Below, piece after piece: positions 1 to 7,121 of a stretch of 13,073 bases of DNA. How positions within the stretch are numbered: the stretch's first letter is position 1; each line of letters begins with the position of its first letter. The notes under the pieces were generated by a model. That model saw only the letters and a list, made by a program, of their open reading frames with translations, ran no database searches and was not told the origin of the DNA. The position numbers and the translations under genes are program-made. Origin of the DNA: Clostridia bacterium (GTDB taxonomy: Bacteria; Bacillota_A; Clostridia; Peptostreptococcales; JAAYPU01); contig JAKSCF010000758.1 of NCBI GenBank assembly GCA_022360735.1, positions 1-13,073 of the forward strand. Reading direction: 5' to 3'.

Positions 1-184
1 CTGGAAAAAGTGCACTATATGGGCTGTATTTCTATACATCATACTACCTACAGCCATGGACGGCGATTGTTTGCGGTTAGGCTTTTATACCTTATCTGCT
101 ATCAAATTTTCTCCAAATTAATGCGAAAATAAATATTTATATGCCTGTATTCAATTTCCAACAGCTTTTATAATTAAATACTTA

Positions 185-1447
185 TTATTTGTTTTGGCTT
201 GTTACTTTAGTTAGTAGATAGTACGTAATCATGGATACGACAATTCCATTAATGGGTTGTATCCCTTTATTGACAGCAATAGCAATCCCTGCACCAATCA
301 CCCATGATAAAATACCAGCCATATTCCATTTTAATTTAACCCCAAATTTATCCGGGTCACCTTTTTTGCACAGCCAATAATCCGCAATCATAACACCGGC
401 AACAGGTGGTAACGCTGACGTTAAAAGCATTAAGAAATTGACGAAGTAATTGATAATTCCGGCTATAGCGAGAACCGTTCCCAAAATCCCTGCTGCGGCA
501 GTCGTCAATTTTCTTTTAGAGTCATCCAAATTAAATAAATTGGTTATAGCCAAACCCCCTGAAAATGCGTTAACCGTATTGGTAGTCCAAGTGGCTAAAA
601 TTAAAGCGACCAAACCCAAAGAAGGGACACCCAACTCCGTCAACACCATGGTGATATCGTATGTTCCTGAGACCAAGCTCATCAATCCACCCATAGTTAT
701 CATGGCAATACCGGCAGGAATAACACCCAATACGGAAGATTTAATAACATCTCCTCTATTTTTTGCATATCTGGAATAATCCCCTGCAATTACACCTCCT
801 AATGCAAAAGAACCTACTGTTAAAGCAACGCCTGACAAGAAGCTCATCGGTTGTGCCGGCTGGTAAGTAGCTATAATTTCTGTGCCATGCTTTGCAAAAG
901 ATGCATAAACACCGTAGATGGATACCAGTACCAAAGCCGGAACGGCAATATAATTCAGATATTTTAAAGCATTAAACCCATAAATAGCAGTAATTAACAT
1001 TATAATTCCCCAAATTAATGATGACAGCCAAATGGGAATATCCAAACCCAATGAAGCTGACAAAATGCCACTAAAAGCTGATCCGCAAACATTGGCCTGA
1101 AAACCAAACCAACCTAAACATGCAATACCCAATCCTAAAGATATTATGAGTCTTGAACCACTTTCTCCAAAAGCGCTTGAAGCCGCACTTACAGTAGGTA
1201 AGCCTGTATCTGAACCCTGCATACCTTGGAAACACATGTACAATACTACAATGGAATAACCTATAGCTCCCGCAAAGAATGCTTGACCAACGGTTAGCCC
1301 GGATATTAAAAGACCTCCTATCATCAATGACGGTACGCAGATCATAGATCCGATCCAAATTAATGCTATACTTCCCCAAGGCTGCCTTTGGTCCGGCGAA
1401 ATACTCTTGATGCCGCTTTCTGACGAGACTTGATTGTTTTGTGTCAA
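185..1447 (-). CDS. NCS1-family cytosine/hydantoin-type permease (CodB-like)
   Basis: A polytopic inner-membrane transporter of about 420 residues, almost wholly hydrophobic with roughly 12 membrane segments, as in the NCS1 nucleobase/hydantoin:cation symporters. Family-like stretches include the N-terminal RQPWGSIALIWIG, the GWFGFQANVCG segment and the AGDYSRYAKN loop. Substrate is inferred only as a cytosine-, hydantoin- or related N-heterocycle. Start choice: an ATG at 1456 lies directly against the Shine-Dalgarno GAAAGGAG (1464-1457) with no spacer, so the in-frame TTG at 1447, nine bases downstream of it, is the better start; the ATG form would add three residues. It is transcribed away from the sigma-54 activator gene, and a -24/-12 promoter lies just upstream, so expression is probably activator-dependent. 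Its neighbours, a DUF917 gene and a hydantoinase-like gene, suggest it imports their substrate. Family confident, substrate not. Confidence 0.88.
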   Translation of the reverse strand: MTQNNQVSSESGIKSISPDQRQPWGSIALIWIGSMICVPSLMIGGLLISGLTVGQAFFAGAIGYSIVVLYMCFQGMQGSDTGLPTVSAASSAFGESGSRLIISLGLGIACLGWFGFQANVCGSAFSGILSASLGLDIPIWLSSLIWGIIMLITAIYGFNALKYLNYIAVPALVLVSIYGVYASFAKHGTEIIATYQPAQPMSFLSGVALTVGSFALGGVIAGDYSRYAKNRGDVIKSSVLGVIPAGIAMITMGGLMSLVSGTYDITMVLTELGVPSLGLVALILATWTTNTVNAFSGGLAITNLFNLDDSKRKLTTAAAGILGTVLAIAGIINYFVNFLMLLTSALPPVAGVMIADYWLCKKGDPDKFGVKLKWNMAGILSWVIGAGIAIAVNKGIQPINGIVVSMITYYLLTKVTSQNK

Positions 1448-1481
1448 TATCCTCATCTCCTTTCATTTTTTTTAATTGAAT

Positions 1482-1498
1482 TGCAATTGTTATACCAA
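1482..1498 (-). promoter_or_regulatory. sigma-54 (-24/-12) promoter of the permease gene
   Basis: On the minus strand the sequence reads TTGGTATAACAATTGCA. The invariant GG and GC pairs are separated by exactly ten bases, and TTGG and TTGCA match the RpoN consensus at both elements. Predicted start is near 1471, which leaves a leader of about 24 nt carrying the strong GAAAGGAG site. A sigma-54 activator is encoded divergently next door, which makes a chance match less likely. Confidence 0.72.
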
Positions 1499-1525
1499 AA
1501 ATTCTTTGCTTTTTTATAATAAATC

Positions 1526-1634
1526 TTCTCAATTTGGGATATTTTTTTCTCATTTTAACCATCAATTCAACGTTACCACCAGTATTTCTCAAATTTTTTC
1601 TCATTTATCATCACTTTTTCTCAATATTTCTTAA
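1526..1634. promoter_or_regulatory. Candidate enhancer: phased TTCTCA-type repeats between divergent genes
   Basis: Six copies of TTCTCA(A/T) or the one-base variant TTCTTAA begin at 1526, 1547, 1586, 1598, 1618 and 1628. Their spacings are 21, 39, 12, 20 and 10 bases, close to multiples of one helical turn. Two inverted copies (TGAGAAT at 1677 and 1683) lie just before the activator gene. The array sits behind the -24/-12 promoter of the permease, where bacterial enhancer-binding proteins bind. Inference only: the region is T-rich, so some copies may be chance. Confidence 0.45.
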
Positions 1635-1648
1635 TATTTTAACCATAT

Positions 1649-1677
1649 TTGGTTTTGCCATTGTCATGTGATAAAAT
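1649..1677 (+). promoter_or_regulatory. Candidate promoter of the activator operon
   Basis: TTGGTT (1649-1654), a 17-base spacer and TAAAAT (1672-1677) form a plausible sigma-A promoter with a start near 1684, upstream of GAAAGGA and the ATG at 1712. The same bases also form TTGG-N8-TTGT (1649-1664), one base short of a -24/-12 element, so the assignment is open. Confidence 0.4.
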
Positions 1678-1711
1678 GAGAATGAGAATTTTTGTGAAAG
1701 GAACATTTTAT

Positions 1712-3331
1712 ATGAAAGCAATTTCAACTTCCTCATTTCTAGAACATCTATCCAATGGTTTAAATTGCTGTATTTATCACTTTAATCAAGATCAAACGGT
1801 ATTTAAAGCCGCGGGTAAAACATTAAAAATCAATGAAAATTTTTATACATTAACCAGATCAAAAAGAAAAAGATTTTTGGAGAGTTTACATCCCGTTATA
1901 GAAATGGAAAATAAGACCATTAATAATAGATCCATAGATATCCAAGTCATTTATACACCGGTGGAATCTAATCATCATCAAGAGGGCCTTATATGGCTGT
2001 TTCTTTCAGCATCTCAACACTTAGATGAAAATTTGACAGCCATGCTTAGAACCTTTTCAGAAATTTTTGCCTTACTGACAAATATTAAACAAATGGAGGA
2101 ATCCAATGCCCTATACCGTCAAACCACTGCTTTTATAGGCAACTTTATCCCAAATAGACTCATGCTTTACGATAAAAATGATGCATTATTATACTGCAAT
2201 GATACAGCTGAGAAAATGAATATCCAAAACATTCATTCCGATCAATTATCCAACAATGAATTATTGGATATTTCTACCAATGATTTTTATTACGGAAACC
2301 AATTAATTGGTAAAATAAATTACTCTACAAGTCAGAACGGTTTAGACAGCCATTATGATCGTAAAAATACCATTAAAAGTTTTAATAAAATAATTGGTAA
2401 GCATCCAAAACTTAATAATGTGCTATCCATTGTCAATCAAGTCGCATTAACGGATGGAACCGTACTCATAAGAGGTGAAAGCGGCACGGGAAAAGAAGAA
2501 TACGCAAAGCTAATCCATAATCTAAGTGACAGAAGAAATCGCCCTTTTATTGCCTTAAATTGTGCGGCAATACCCGAAAATCTTTTGGAAAGCGAACTGT
2601 TTGGATATGAAGCCGGCTCTTTTACAGGTGCAAAAAAGGAGGGTAAAACAGGTAAATTTGAAGTAGCAAATGGCGGTACACTTTTTCTCGACGAGATAGG
2701 AGATATGCCTCTATCCATTCAAGTTAAGCTCTTAAGAGTTCTTCAAGAGCGGTATATAGAACCCATCGGCAGCAATAAGACCATTCCAATTGACGTTAGG
2801 ATTATATGTGCAACCCATCATGATTTGGAAAATAAAATGGTTAAGGGAGATTTTAGAGAGGATTTATTTTATCGAATCAACGTTATTCCTATTTCCATTC
2901 CTTCTTTGAAAAATCGATCAGATGATATTGAATTACTGCTGAATTATTATGTAAAGAAATATTGTATTTTACAGAAAAAAGGATTTATGACTTTGTCCCA
3001 TGATACCATGAATGCTTTAACCCATTATCATTGGCAAGGTAACATACGAGAGTTGATTAATGTTGTAGAATATGGTGTAACCATGTCAAATAAGAGTATC
3101 ATTGATTTATCCGATCTTCCCAGCTACATTAATACCAATAAAAATAGTCTCATTGAATTTCAGCCTGAGATTAAGGATCAGTCAGCAGTTAAGCCTTCTA
3201 AAGAAGAATTATTCCGCCTTATGGATGACTTTGGAAATAACACAGAAGGTAAAAAACAGTTAGCAAAACACTTAAATATCAGTTTGGCCACTTTATATAG
3301 AATGATCGCCAAATATAAAAAAGCACGATAA
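1712..3331 (+). CDS. Sigma-54-dependent enhancer-binding transcriptional activator
   Basis: A 539-residue activator of RNA polymerase-sigma54. The N-terminal 230 residues are a sensory part, with a PAS-like segment around residues 145-205 (LMLYDKNDALLYCNDTAE). The AAA+ domain follows: Walker A GESGTGKE (about 255-262), sigma-54 contact loop GSFTGA (302-307, a Ser variant of GAFTGA), Walker B GGTLFLDEIGD (about 322-331) and the REDLFYRIN segment (about 382-390). A Fis-type helix-turn-helix ends the protein (GKKQLAKHLNISLATLYRM). The ATG at 1712 was chosen because GAAAGGA (1696-1702) precedes it by nine bases; an upstream in-frame ATG at 1649 has no ribosome binding site. There is no receiver domain, so a small ligand rather than a kinase probably controls it. 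Only 21 nt separate it from the DUF917 gene, so the two are likely co-transcribed. The divergent permease promoter is its obvious target. Confidence 0.9.
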   Translation: MKAISTSSFLEHLSNGLNCCIYHFNQDQTVFKAAGKTLKINENFYTLTRSKRKRFLESLHPVIEMENKTINNRSIDIQVIYTPVESNHHQEGLIWLFLSASQHLDENLTAMLRTFSEIFALLTNIKQMEESNALYRQTTAFIGNFIPNRLMLYDKNDALLYCNDTAEKMNIQNIHSDQLSNNELLDISTNDFYYGNQLIGKINYSTSQNGLDSHYDRKNTIKSFNKIIGKHPKLNNVLSIVNQVALTDGTVLIRGESGTGKEEYAKLIHNLSDRRNRPFIALNCAAIPENLLESELFGYEAGSFTGAKKEGKTGKFEVANGGTLFLDEIGDMPLSIQVKLLRVLQERYIEPIGSNKTIPIDVRIICATHHDLENKMVKGDFREDLFYRINVIPISIPSLKNRSDDIELLLNYYVKKYCILQKKGFMTLSHDTMNALTHYHWQGNIRELINVVEYGVTMSNKSIIDLSDLPSYINTNKNSLIEFQPEIKDQSAVKPSKEELFRLMDDFGNNTEGKKQLAKHLNISLATLYRMIAKYKKAR

Positions 3332-3352
3332 CTAAAATTGTGAGGTAAGATT

Positions 3353-4453
3353 ATGAAATATATCAATTATGATTGGATAAAGCCCCTATATTACGGAAGC
3401 ACTTTTCTGGGTGTTGGCGGCGGCGGGAAAACCAATAACATTCTTTTATTATGCGAAGAAACTTTCTCTAAAGGTCTTAGGCTGCCGCTTTTAGAGACAA
3501 AGTCTTTGAATTCTGAGGAAAATTATGCTGCCGTTGGTCTAATTGGATCACCTGAGGTGATAGATGATTTTTATTGTACCGGACATGAAGCCTTAGAAGC
3601 TTTAAAAGCACTTGAACTTGAAACCGGTTCAAAGATTCAAGGTCTGTTTACATTAGAAGGTGCAGGGGTTAATGTGTTATATCCTATTTTGGTCGCCAGC
3701 ATTTTGCAAATTCCTTTTATCGACGGCGATACAATGGGTAGAGCTTTTCCGGAGCTTCAAATGACCACACTGCATCTCAATAAACAACCATTAATCCCTT
3801 TTATTCTTGCCAACACCAGCCAAAAAATATATCATTATTCTGATCTGGATAACTTTTTATTGGATTTAAATATTCGTCAAGACTTAAGTGACTTTAACAA
3901 CATCGGTTTTTTTGCCTCATCTCCTTTAAAGGGTGGGCCATTAAAAAGAATGCTTATCCCTCACACCATATCTTTTGCTTATGACATCGGCAACGTATTT
4001 ATGGGATTTTCGACTTATGAGGATATCTTGAATAACTTAATACATACCACAAAAAACTCTATTTACGGCGCATCAATAGAATTGTTCTCAGGAAAAATTG
4101 AAAAAGTAGATCATGTCATACACAAAGATTGGCACTCTATTCATCTCAAAGGTATCAAGCATAATAAAGGAGAAAGCTTTCAAATTCTAACTCAAAATGA
4201 AAACCTTATTGCTTATAAAAATAATGCACTAGCGGCTATGGTACCTGATTTAATTAGTTTGATTAACTTAGATACTTTGCTGCCCATTAGTAACAATGAC
4301 TTGTCTACAGGCATGCAAGTCGCTGTTATCGGAACCCCTGCACCTCTGGTCTGGAAAACTTCAGATGGTCTCAATATCGTCGGACCCAAATGCTTTGGGT
4401 ACAAATCAGAGTATGAATCCTTAGAAGCATTGTATTTCTCATATTATTATTAG
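3353..4453 (+). CDS. DUF917 family protein (S-methylthiohydantoin desulfurase-like)
   Basis: A 366-residue cytoplasmic protein with the hallmarks of the DUF917 family: the glycine-rich GSTFLGVGGGGKT (residues 15-27), LEGAGVN (101-107) and DGDTMGRAFPELQM (124-137), all in the expected order and with the usual family length. The family is now linked to S-methylthiohydantoin desulfurase and usually travels with hydantoinase/oxoprolinase-A genes and permeases, exactly as here. The start has a clean GAGGT six bases upstream. Its stop codon runs into the ribosome binding site of the next gene, so translation is probably coupled. The exact reaction cannot be read from the sequence: the conserved glycine and MGRAF motifs are intact, whereas the partner protein is degenerate. 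Membership is firm, substrate is not. Confidence 0.85.
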   Translation: MKYINYDWIKPLYYGSTFLGVGGGGKTNNILLLCEETFSKGLRLPLLETKSLNSEENYAAVGLIGSPEVIDDFYCTGHEALEALKALELETGSKIQGLFTLEGAGVNVLYPILVASILQIPFIDGDTMGRAFPELQMTTLHLNKQPLIPFILANTSQKIYHYSDLDNFLLDLNIRQDLSDFNNIGFFASSPLKGGPLKRMLIPHTISFAYDIGNVFMGFSTYEDILNNLIHTTKNSIYGASIELFSGKIEKVDHVIHKDWHSIHLKGIKHNKGESFQILTQNENLIAYKNNALAAMVPDLISLINLDTLLPISNNDLSTGMQVAVIGTPAPLVWKTSDGLNIVGPKCFGYKSEYESLEALYFSYYY

Positions 4454-4465
4454 GTGGTAATGACT

Positions 4466-5758
4466 ATGAACGGAAACCTTGTTATTTTAATTCATGAACA
4501 AAATATAGATTTGATATTTGGCTATGCTAACATCCCTGTTGCAACTGCAAGAAAAAGTTATTACAGAATTCAAGAGATAGAAACATTTCTATCTCAATTC
4601 ATACATTCTAACCATCTTCAATCTGAAAGCATTAAAAACATTATTGTTGCAGCAGATCTTACCATGCACTTTAAGAATTTAAAAAAATGCTCTTTTGGAT
4701 ATATCCAGATGGGTGACCTTCAAAACATTAAGTCACAACCAAAGAGTTATAAAAACGCAGTACTGGATATTTATAATCTAAATATTTCTGTGGATGACTC
4801 AACCAGCCAAAATGTCCAACTAGAAGAATATTTGCACTTACTCAATGATAAAGGCATTGATAAAATAGCACTCAACAGCTCTTTTTCCACTTTTAATTCA
4901 CAAAGAGAAAAAGAGTTGATTATAAGTATTCAAGAAGCATACCCTAATACTTTTACTATACTCCCCTCCTCCGGCTACAATAGCTTTAACTATATTCTCA
5001 GAGAAAATAACATGCTGTTGGATATGCTTCTGTATGATTCGACCGGCAGCTTTATAAATGAAATAAAAAAGGCATTTAACCATTTAAAAATAAATGCGCC
5101 CATTTACTTTGTAAAAGGTGACGGTACATTAACCGGCTTAAACATTACTTTAGCATCTCCTATGGTTACATGGCAATCTTTTTTTGCTTTACAGCTGATT
5201 AGCGCAGGTATTGTAACAGGAGAGAAGGATGCTTTTATATTGACTCAACATAACCATGGTAAAAAAATTGGGATTATTCAAAATGGACTTCCAAAACTTT
5301 CAGATACCTTTAGCAATTATCAAGGGTTTCATATTCCCAACAGCTTCCCACAATCTACATATTATGATGCCTTAACTCAAGATAAAGCATTGTATCATTT
5401 TCTGAAATACAATAACACCTTTGAAGGGCCGGTTCCAATTATCAGCTATTTAAAATCATTTGGCAGCCACTCACTGTTCCCATATCCCATTAAAGAAGTA
5501 AAAAATCATGCCACTGTTATGGCTGAGGGCGCATTTAATTCTTTTTTTCAATTAGAACTTACAAGCATTGTTAATTCATCCAAACCAGGGCTTATTGAGA
5601 AAGAAAAAGAACGACTGATCCTGAAATCATCCGATATCTTAAAAAAAGATCATATTTTTCTTAAATCTGTGGCGTACAGTTACGAACTTAATCAAATCAA
5701 ATACCGGTTAGAAAATGCTTTTTACGTTAAGCTCATCGTAAAGGGAAAAATTAATTGA
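4466..5758 (+). CDS. Degenerate hydantoinase/oxoprolinase A-like protein
   Basis: A 430-residue protein that aligns by eye with the hydantoinase A/oxoprolinase actin-like ATPase family in its middle: IDKIALNSSFSTFNSQREKEL (131-151), the LRENN segment (178-182), and YFVKGDGTL (214-222), the last matching the family's YFxxxDGTL. The nucleotide-binding signatures are missing. The N-terminal DxGGTxTD is absent (LVILIHEQNIDL), the second DIGGTTTD is replaced by LTQHNHGK (259-266), and the SGPxxS segment reads MVTWQSFF. It is also shorter than the usual 500 or more residues. The reading frame is intact, so it is probably maintained as a non-ATPase partner of the DUF917 protein rather than decaying. 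ATG 4466 is preferred over GTG 4454 or ATG 4460 because AGGTGG (4452-4457), overlapping the upstream stop, sits eight bases before it. Function unknown. Confidence 0.72.
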   Translation: MNGNLVILIHEQNIDLIFGYANIPVATARKSYYRIQEIETFLSQFIHSNHLQSESIKNIIVAADLTMHFKNLKKCSFGYIQMGDLQNIKSQPKSYKNAVLDIYNLNISVDDSTSQNVQLEEYLHLLNDKGIDKIALNSSFSTFNSQREKELIISIQEAYPNTFTILPSSGYNSFNYILRENNMLLDMLLYDSTGSFINEIKKAFNHLKINAPIYFVKGDGTLTGLNITLASPMVTWQSFFALQLISAGIVTGEKDAFILTQHNHGKKIGIIQNGLPKLSDTFSNYQGFHIPNSFPQSTYYDALTQDKALYHFLKYNNTFEGPVPIISYLKSFGSHSLFPYPIKEVKNHATVMAEGAFNSFFQLELTSIVNSSKPGLIEKEKERLILKSSDILKKDHIFLKSVAYSYELNQIKYRLENAFYVKLIVKGKIN

Positions 5759-5845
5759 ATGGTTAAATCTCATTCCACTGGATATATAGTAAGCTTAATG
5801 TTTCTAGCAAAAAAGAATTACGACAACTCGCTTTGAAATATAGTA

Positions 5846-5870
5846 AAACCTCCTAATTATAAGGAGGTTT
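5846..5870. terminator. Hairpin between convergent genes, possible bidirectional terminator
   Basis: A 9-bp perfect stem (AAACCTCCT / AGGAGGTTT) with a 7-base loop. It lies after the hydantoinase-like gene and ends 11 bases short of the stop codon of the opposing small gene. T-tracts are weak on both sides (TTTACATT rightward, TTTTACTATATTT leftward). One arm contains AGGAGG, so a read-through RNA would carry a sequestered Shine-Dalgarno-like sequence with no start behind it. Confidence 0.5.
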
Positions 5871-5880
5871 ACATTAATCA

Positions 5881-6090
5881 TTAATAACTCTGCATATTTC
5901 CTTGTGAATTCATATATTGTTGAATCTGCTGCTTTTTCATTTGCTCTGCAGCGGCAGCAGTACTTGCTGAGCTTGGTTGAGAATAATTTTGGGCTGAGTT
6001 CATATATTGTTGAACTTTCTGTTTTTCCATTTGCTCCACGGCATTAGAACTACTTGAATTCGGAACATTGTTTTGATAATTTTGATACAT
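5881..6090 (-). CDS. Small Q/N/S-rich protein of two 30-residue modules
   Basis: A 69-residue protein I do not recognise. It is rich in Gln, Asn, Ser, Ala and Met, lacks Cys and Trp, and has no signal peptide or membrane segment. It consists of two copies of one module: AVEQMEKQKVQQYMNS (17-32) and AAAEQMKKQQIQQYMNS (46-62), each preceded by a Ser/Asn-rich linker beginning QNY. The period is exactly 30 residues. The ATG at 6090 has GGTGG six bases upstream; a longer reading to 6162 lacks such a site and adds an unrelated hydrophobic stretch. Composition and tandem build recall gamma-type small acid-soluble spore proteins, but the sequences are not clearly related, so that is only a lead. It ends at a hairpin shared with the convergent operon and appears monocistronic. 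Confidence 0.65.
   Translation of the reverse strand: MYQNYQNNVPNSSSSNAVEQMEKQKVQQYMNSAQNYSQPSSASTAAAAEQMKKQQIQQYMNSQGNMQSY
5909..6050. repeat. 90-bp-period intragenic duplication
   Basis: TTCATATATTGTTGAA at about 5909 recurs at about 5999, and the following 35 bases stay similar. The period is exactly 90 bp (30 codons). The duplication is still recognisable at nucleotide level, which suggests it is fairly young or maintained by selection. Confidence 0.75.
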
Positions 6091-6121
6091 CAAACTCCAC
6101 CTTTCATTTTTTGAAAATAAT

Positions 6122-6151
6122 TTTATAAAGTTTATAAGATATCTTACACAA
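6122..6151 (-). promoter_or_regulatory. Candidate promoter of the small repeat protein
   Basis: On the minus strand TTGTGT (6151-6146) and TTATAA (6128-6123) are 17 bases apart, or TATAAA at 18. The spacer holds a perfect 12-bp palindrome, TAAGATATCTTA (6135-6146), which could be an operator. Predicted start is about 25 bases before the ATG at 6090. Moderate confidence, because the region is very AT-rich. Confidence 0.4.
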
Positions 6152-6162
6152 TTATTTTGCAC

Positions 6163-6344
6163 AAATTGATCGGATTTATAGTTTGTAAATTTTCGTTTTT
6201 AATACTAAAACTACTTATTATTTCAGTTATTAATAAGTAAAATATTGATTTTATTAACTTAGATATAATTCTATGAAATAAAATCAATTTTAACCAATTT
6301 TTTCTATAAAACACTCTTTATAAGCTTAATATAAAATTAAAAAG
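6163..6344. other. AT-rich non-coding gap with two inverted repeats
   Basis: Part of the 308-base stretch between the small repeat gene and the NEAT-like gene. I see no coding frame. It holds two hairpin-forming inverted repeats: TACTTATTA / TAATAAGTA (6212-6220 and 6231-6239, 10-base loop) and ATTGATTTTATT / AATAAAATCAAT (6244-6255 and 6277-6288, 21-base loop). Both are nearly pure A/T, so their stability is low. No promoter was convincing. Confidence 0.4.
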
Positions 6345-6380
6345 TAAAAAAGAGATAGTCCCCATATGTTGACTATCTCT
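6341..6380 (-). terminator. Rho-independent terminator of the NEAT-like gene
   Basis: A perfect 10-bp stem, AGAGATAGTC (6351-6360) and GACTATCTCT (6371-6380), with a 10-base loop. Read leftward it is followed by TTTTTTACTTTTT. It lies 18 bases beyond the NEAT-like stop codon. The right side also carries a T-rich tail (AATTTTATATTTTTG), so it may work in both directions. Confidence 0.85.
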
Positions 6381-6398
6381 AATTTTATATTTTTGTAA

Positions 6399-6941
6399 TT
6401 AATATACTACTGAATCTGCATCTAATTGAATCTTATAATATTGAGTAGATGTACCCATCCATCCCATGTCTACTACCGTCTTTATTTTAACTTCAGTCCT
6501 TGTAGCATCTGTATCGCCTATTACATTACCGCTGTAAAAGATATCGGCATAATCATTGTTGTATAACAAATCACTGCCATAAACACCTGAACCTGGATAA
6601 GTTTCTTGATATACTTCCAGAACATCACCGATTCCCATTATACCATTATTTTTAAATTGTATTGTAACTTCCATATCACCAGTGCTTGCATCTATTGGTC
6701 TGGTACCTGGAGACACTAAATATGAATGTGCCATAGATATTCTTGGGTCACTGGTACTCGGATTTTCATCTCCTACATACTCAGTACAGCTCTCTTTTAC
6801 TGCATATACACCTACAGTCTTGGCATTTGTGCCTACTGTTGTTGCTGCATATGCCATCACACCCATACTCATAACCATAACGAATGAAAGTATCAAGGCT
6901 ACCAACATCTTGGTTCCCATTTTCTTCTTTGCAATTTGCAT
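6399..6941 (-). CDS. Secreted single NEAT-like domain protein, probable haem binder
   Basis: A 180-residue exported protein. Residues 1-32 are a typical signal peptide (KKK, a hydrophobic core, then AYA before Ala-33). The mature part, about 41-180, resembles a NEAT domain: GVYAVK at the first strand, SMAHSYL (69-75) where NEAT proteins have the SMA/SMM lip helix, a central IMGIGDVLEVY, and a final TQYYKIQLDADSV (166-178) like the family's last strands. The usual YxxxY haem-iron motif is not seen; the position four before Tyr-169 is Ser. There is no LPXTG, transmembrane tail or SLH domain, so it is probably released, like a haemophore. AAAAGGAGG sits nine bases before the ATG. A 17/19 Fur box in its promoter fits iron-repressed expression. 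The NEAT assignment is a visual match, not a profile hit; an unrelated secreted beta-sandwich protein is the alternative. Confidence 0.62.
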   Translation of the reverse strand: MQIAKKKMGTKMLVALILSFVMVMSMGVMAYAATTVGTNAKTVGVYAVKESCTEYVGDENPSTSDPRISMAHSYLVSPGTRPIDASTGDMEVTIQFKNNGIMGIGDVLEVYQETYPGSGVYGSDLLYNNDYADIFYSGNVIGDTDATRTEVKIKTVVDMGWMGTSTQYYKIQLDADSVVY

Positions 6942-6970
6942 AATTCTAATCCTCCTTTTGTTATATAAGG

Positions 6971-6999
6971 TTTTTATTGATATTGAATATCATTATCAA
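6971..6999 (-). promoter_or_regulatory. Fur box within the promoter of the NEAT-like gene
   Basis: GATATTGAATATCATTATC (6979-6997) matches the Fur consensus GATAATGATTATCATTATC at 17 of 19 positions. TGATATT-G-AATATCA (6978-6992) is also a perfect 7-1-7 inverted repeat. On the minus strand TTGATA (6999-6994) and TAAAAA (6976-6971) flank a 17-base spacer occupied by the box, the classic layout for repression by Fur with iron. The -10 is weak. Confidence 0.75.
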
Positions 7000-7101
7000 T
7001 ATGTAGATAAAAAAATTTTGCACGATTTTATGTGCATCTCTACCTCAAAAACCTATGTCATTAAAAATTTTTTTGTTAACTTAACTCTAAATCGATCGAT
7101 A

Positions 7102-7121
7102 AAAGTTACTTTGCTAACTTT
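7102..7121. promoter_or_regulatory. 7-6-7 dyad, candidate Crp/Fnr-type operator
   Basis: AAAGTTA-N6-TAACTTT is a perfect dyad with the half-site spacing used by Crp/Fnr-fold regulators. It is nested inside a wider inverted repeat, TTAACTTA (7076-7083) and TAAGTTAA (7121-7128), and a 10-bp palindrome ATCGATCGAT (7091-7100) lies between. It sits between the Crp/Fnr-type gene and the NEAT-like gene. Binding by that regulator is inference. Confidence 0.4.

Noticed and set aside
1..184. Open stretches at the left edge, including a + strand frame reading to a TAA near 130
   Set aside because: All three + frames and the minus-strand ATG frame are short, look unlike protein families I know, and have no ribosome site or clear codon bias. 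I see no supported feature and no clear terminator for the permease here.
450..779. 109-codon + strand frame inside the permease gene
   Set aside because: Complementary-frame shadow of the permease membrane segments, with no ribosome site.
1071..1604. Minus-strand 177-codon frame overlapping the permease start and intergenic region
   Set aside because: It is a shifted frame of the permease gene and its control region, with no ribosome site and an implausible composition.
2437..2718. 93-codon minus-strand frame inside the activator gene
   Set aside because: Antisense shadow of the AAA+ domain, whose motifs are unambiguous on the other strand.
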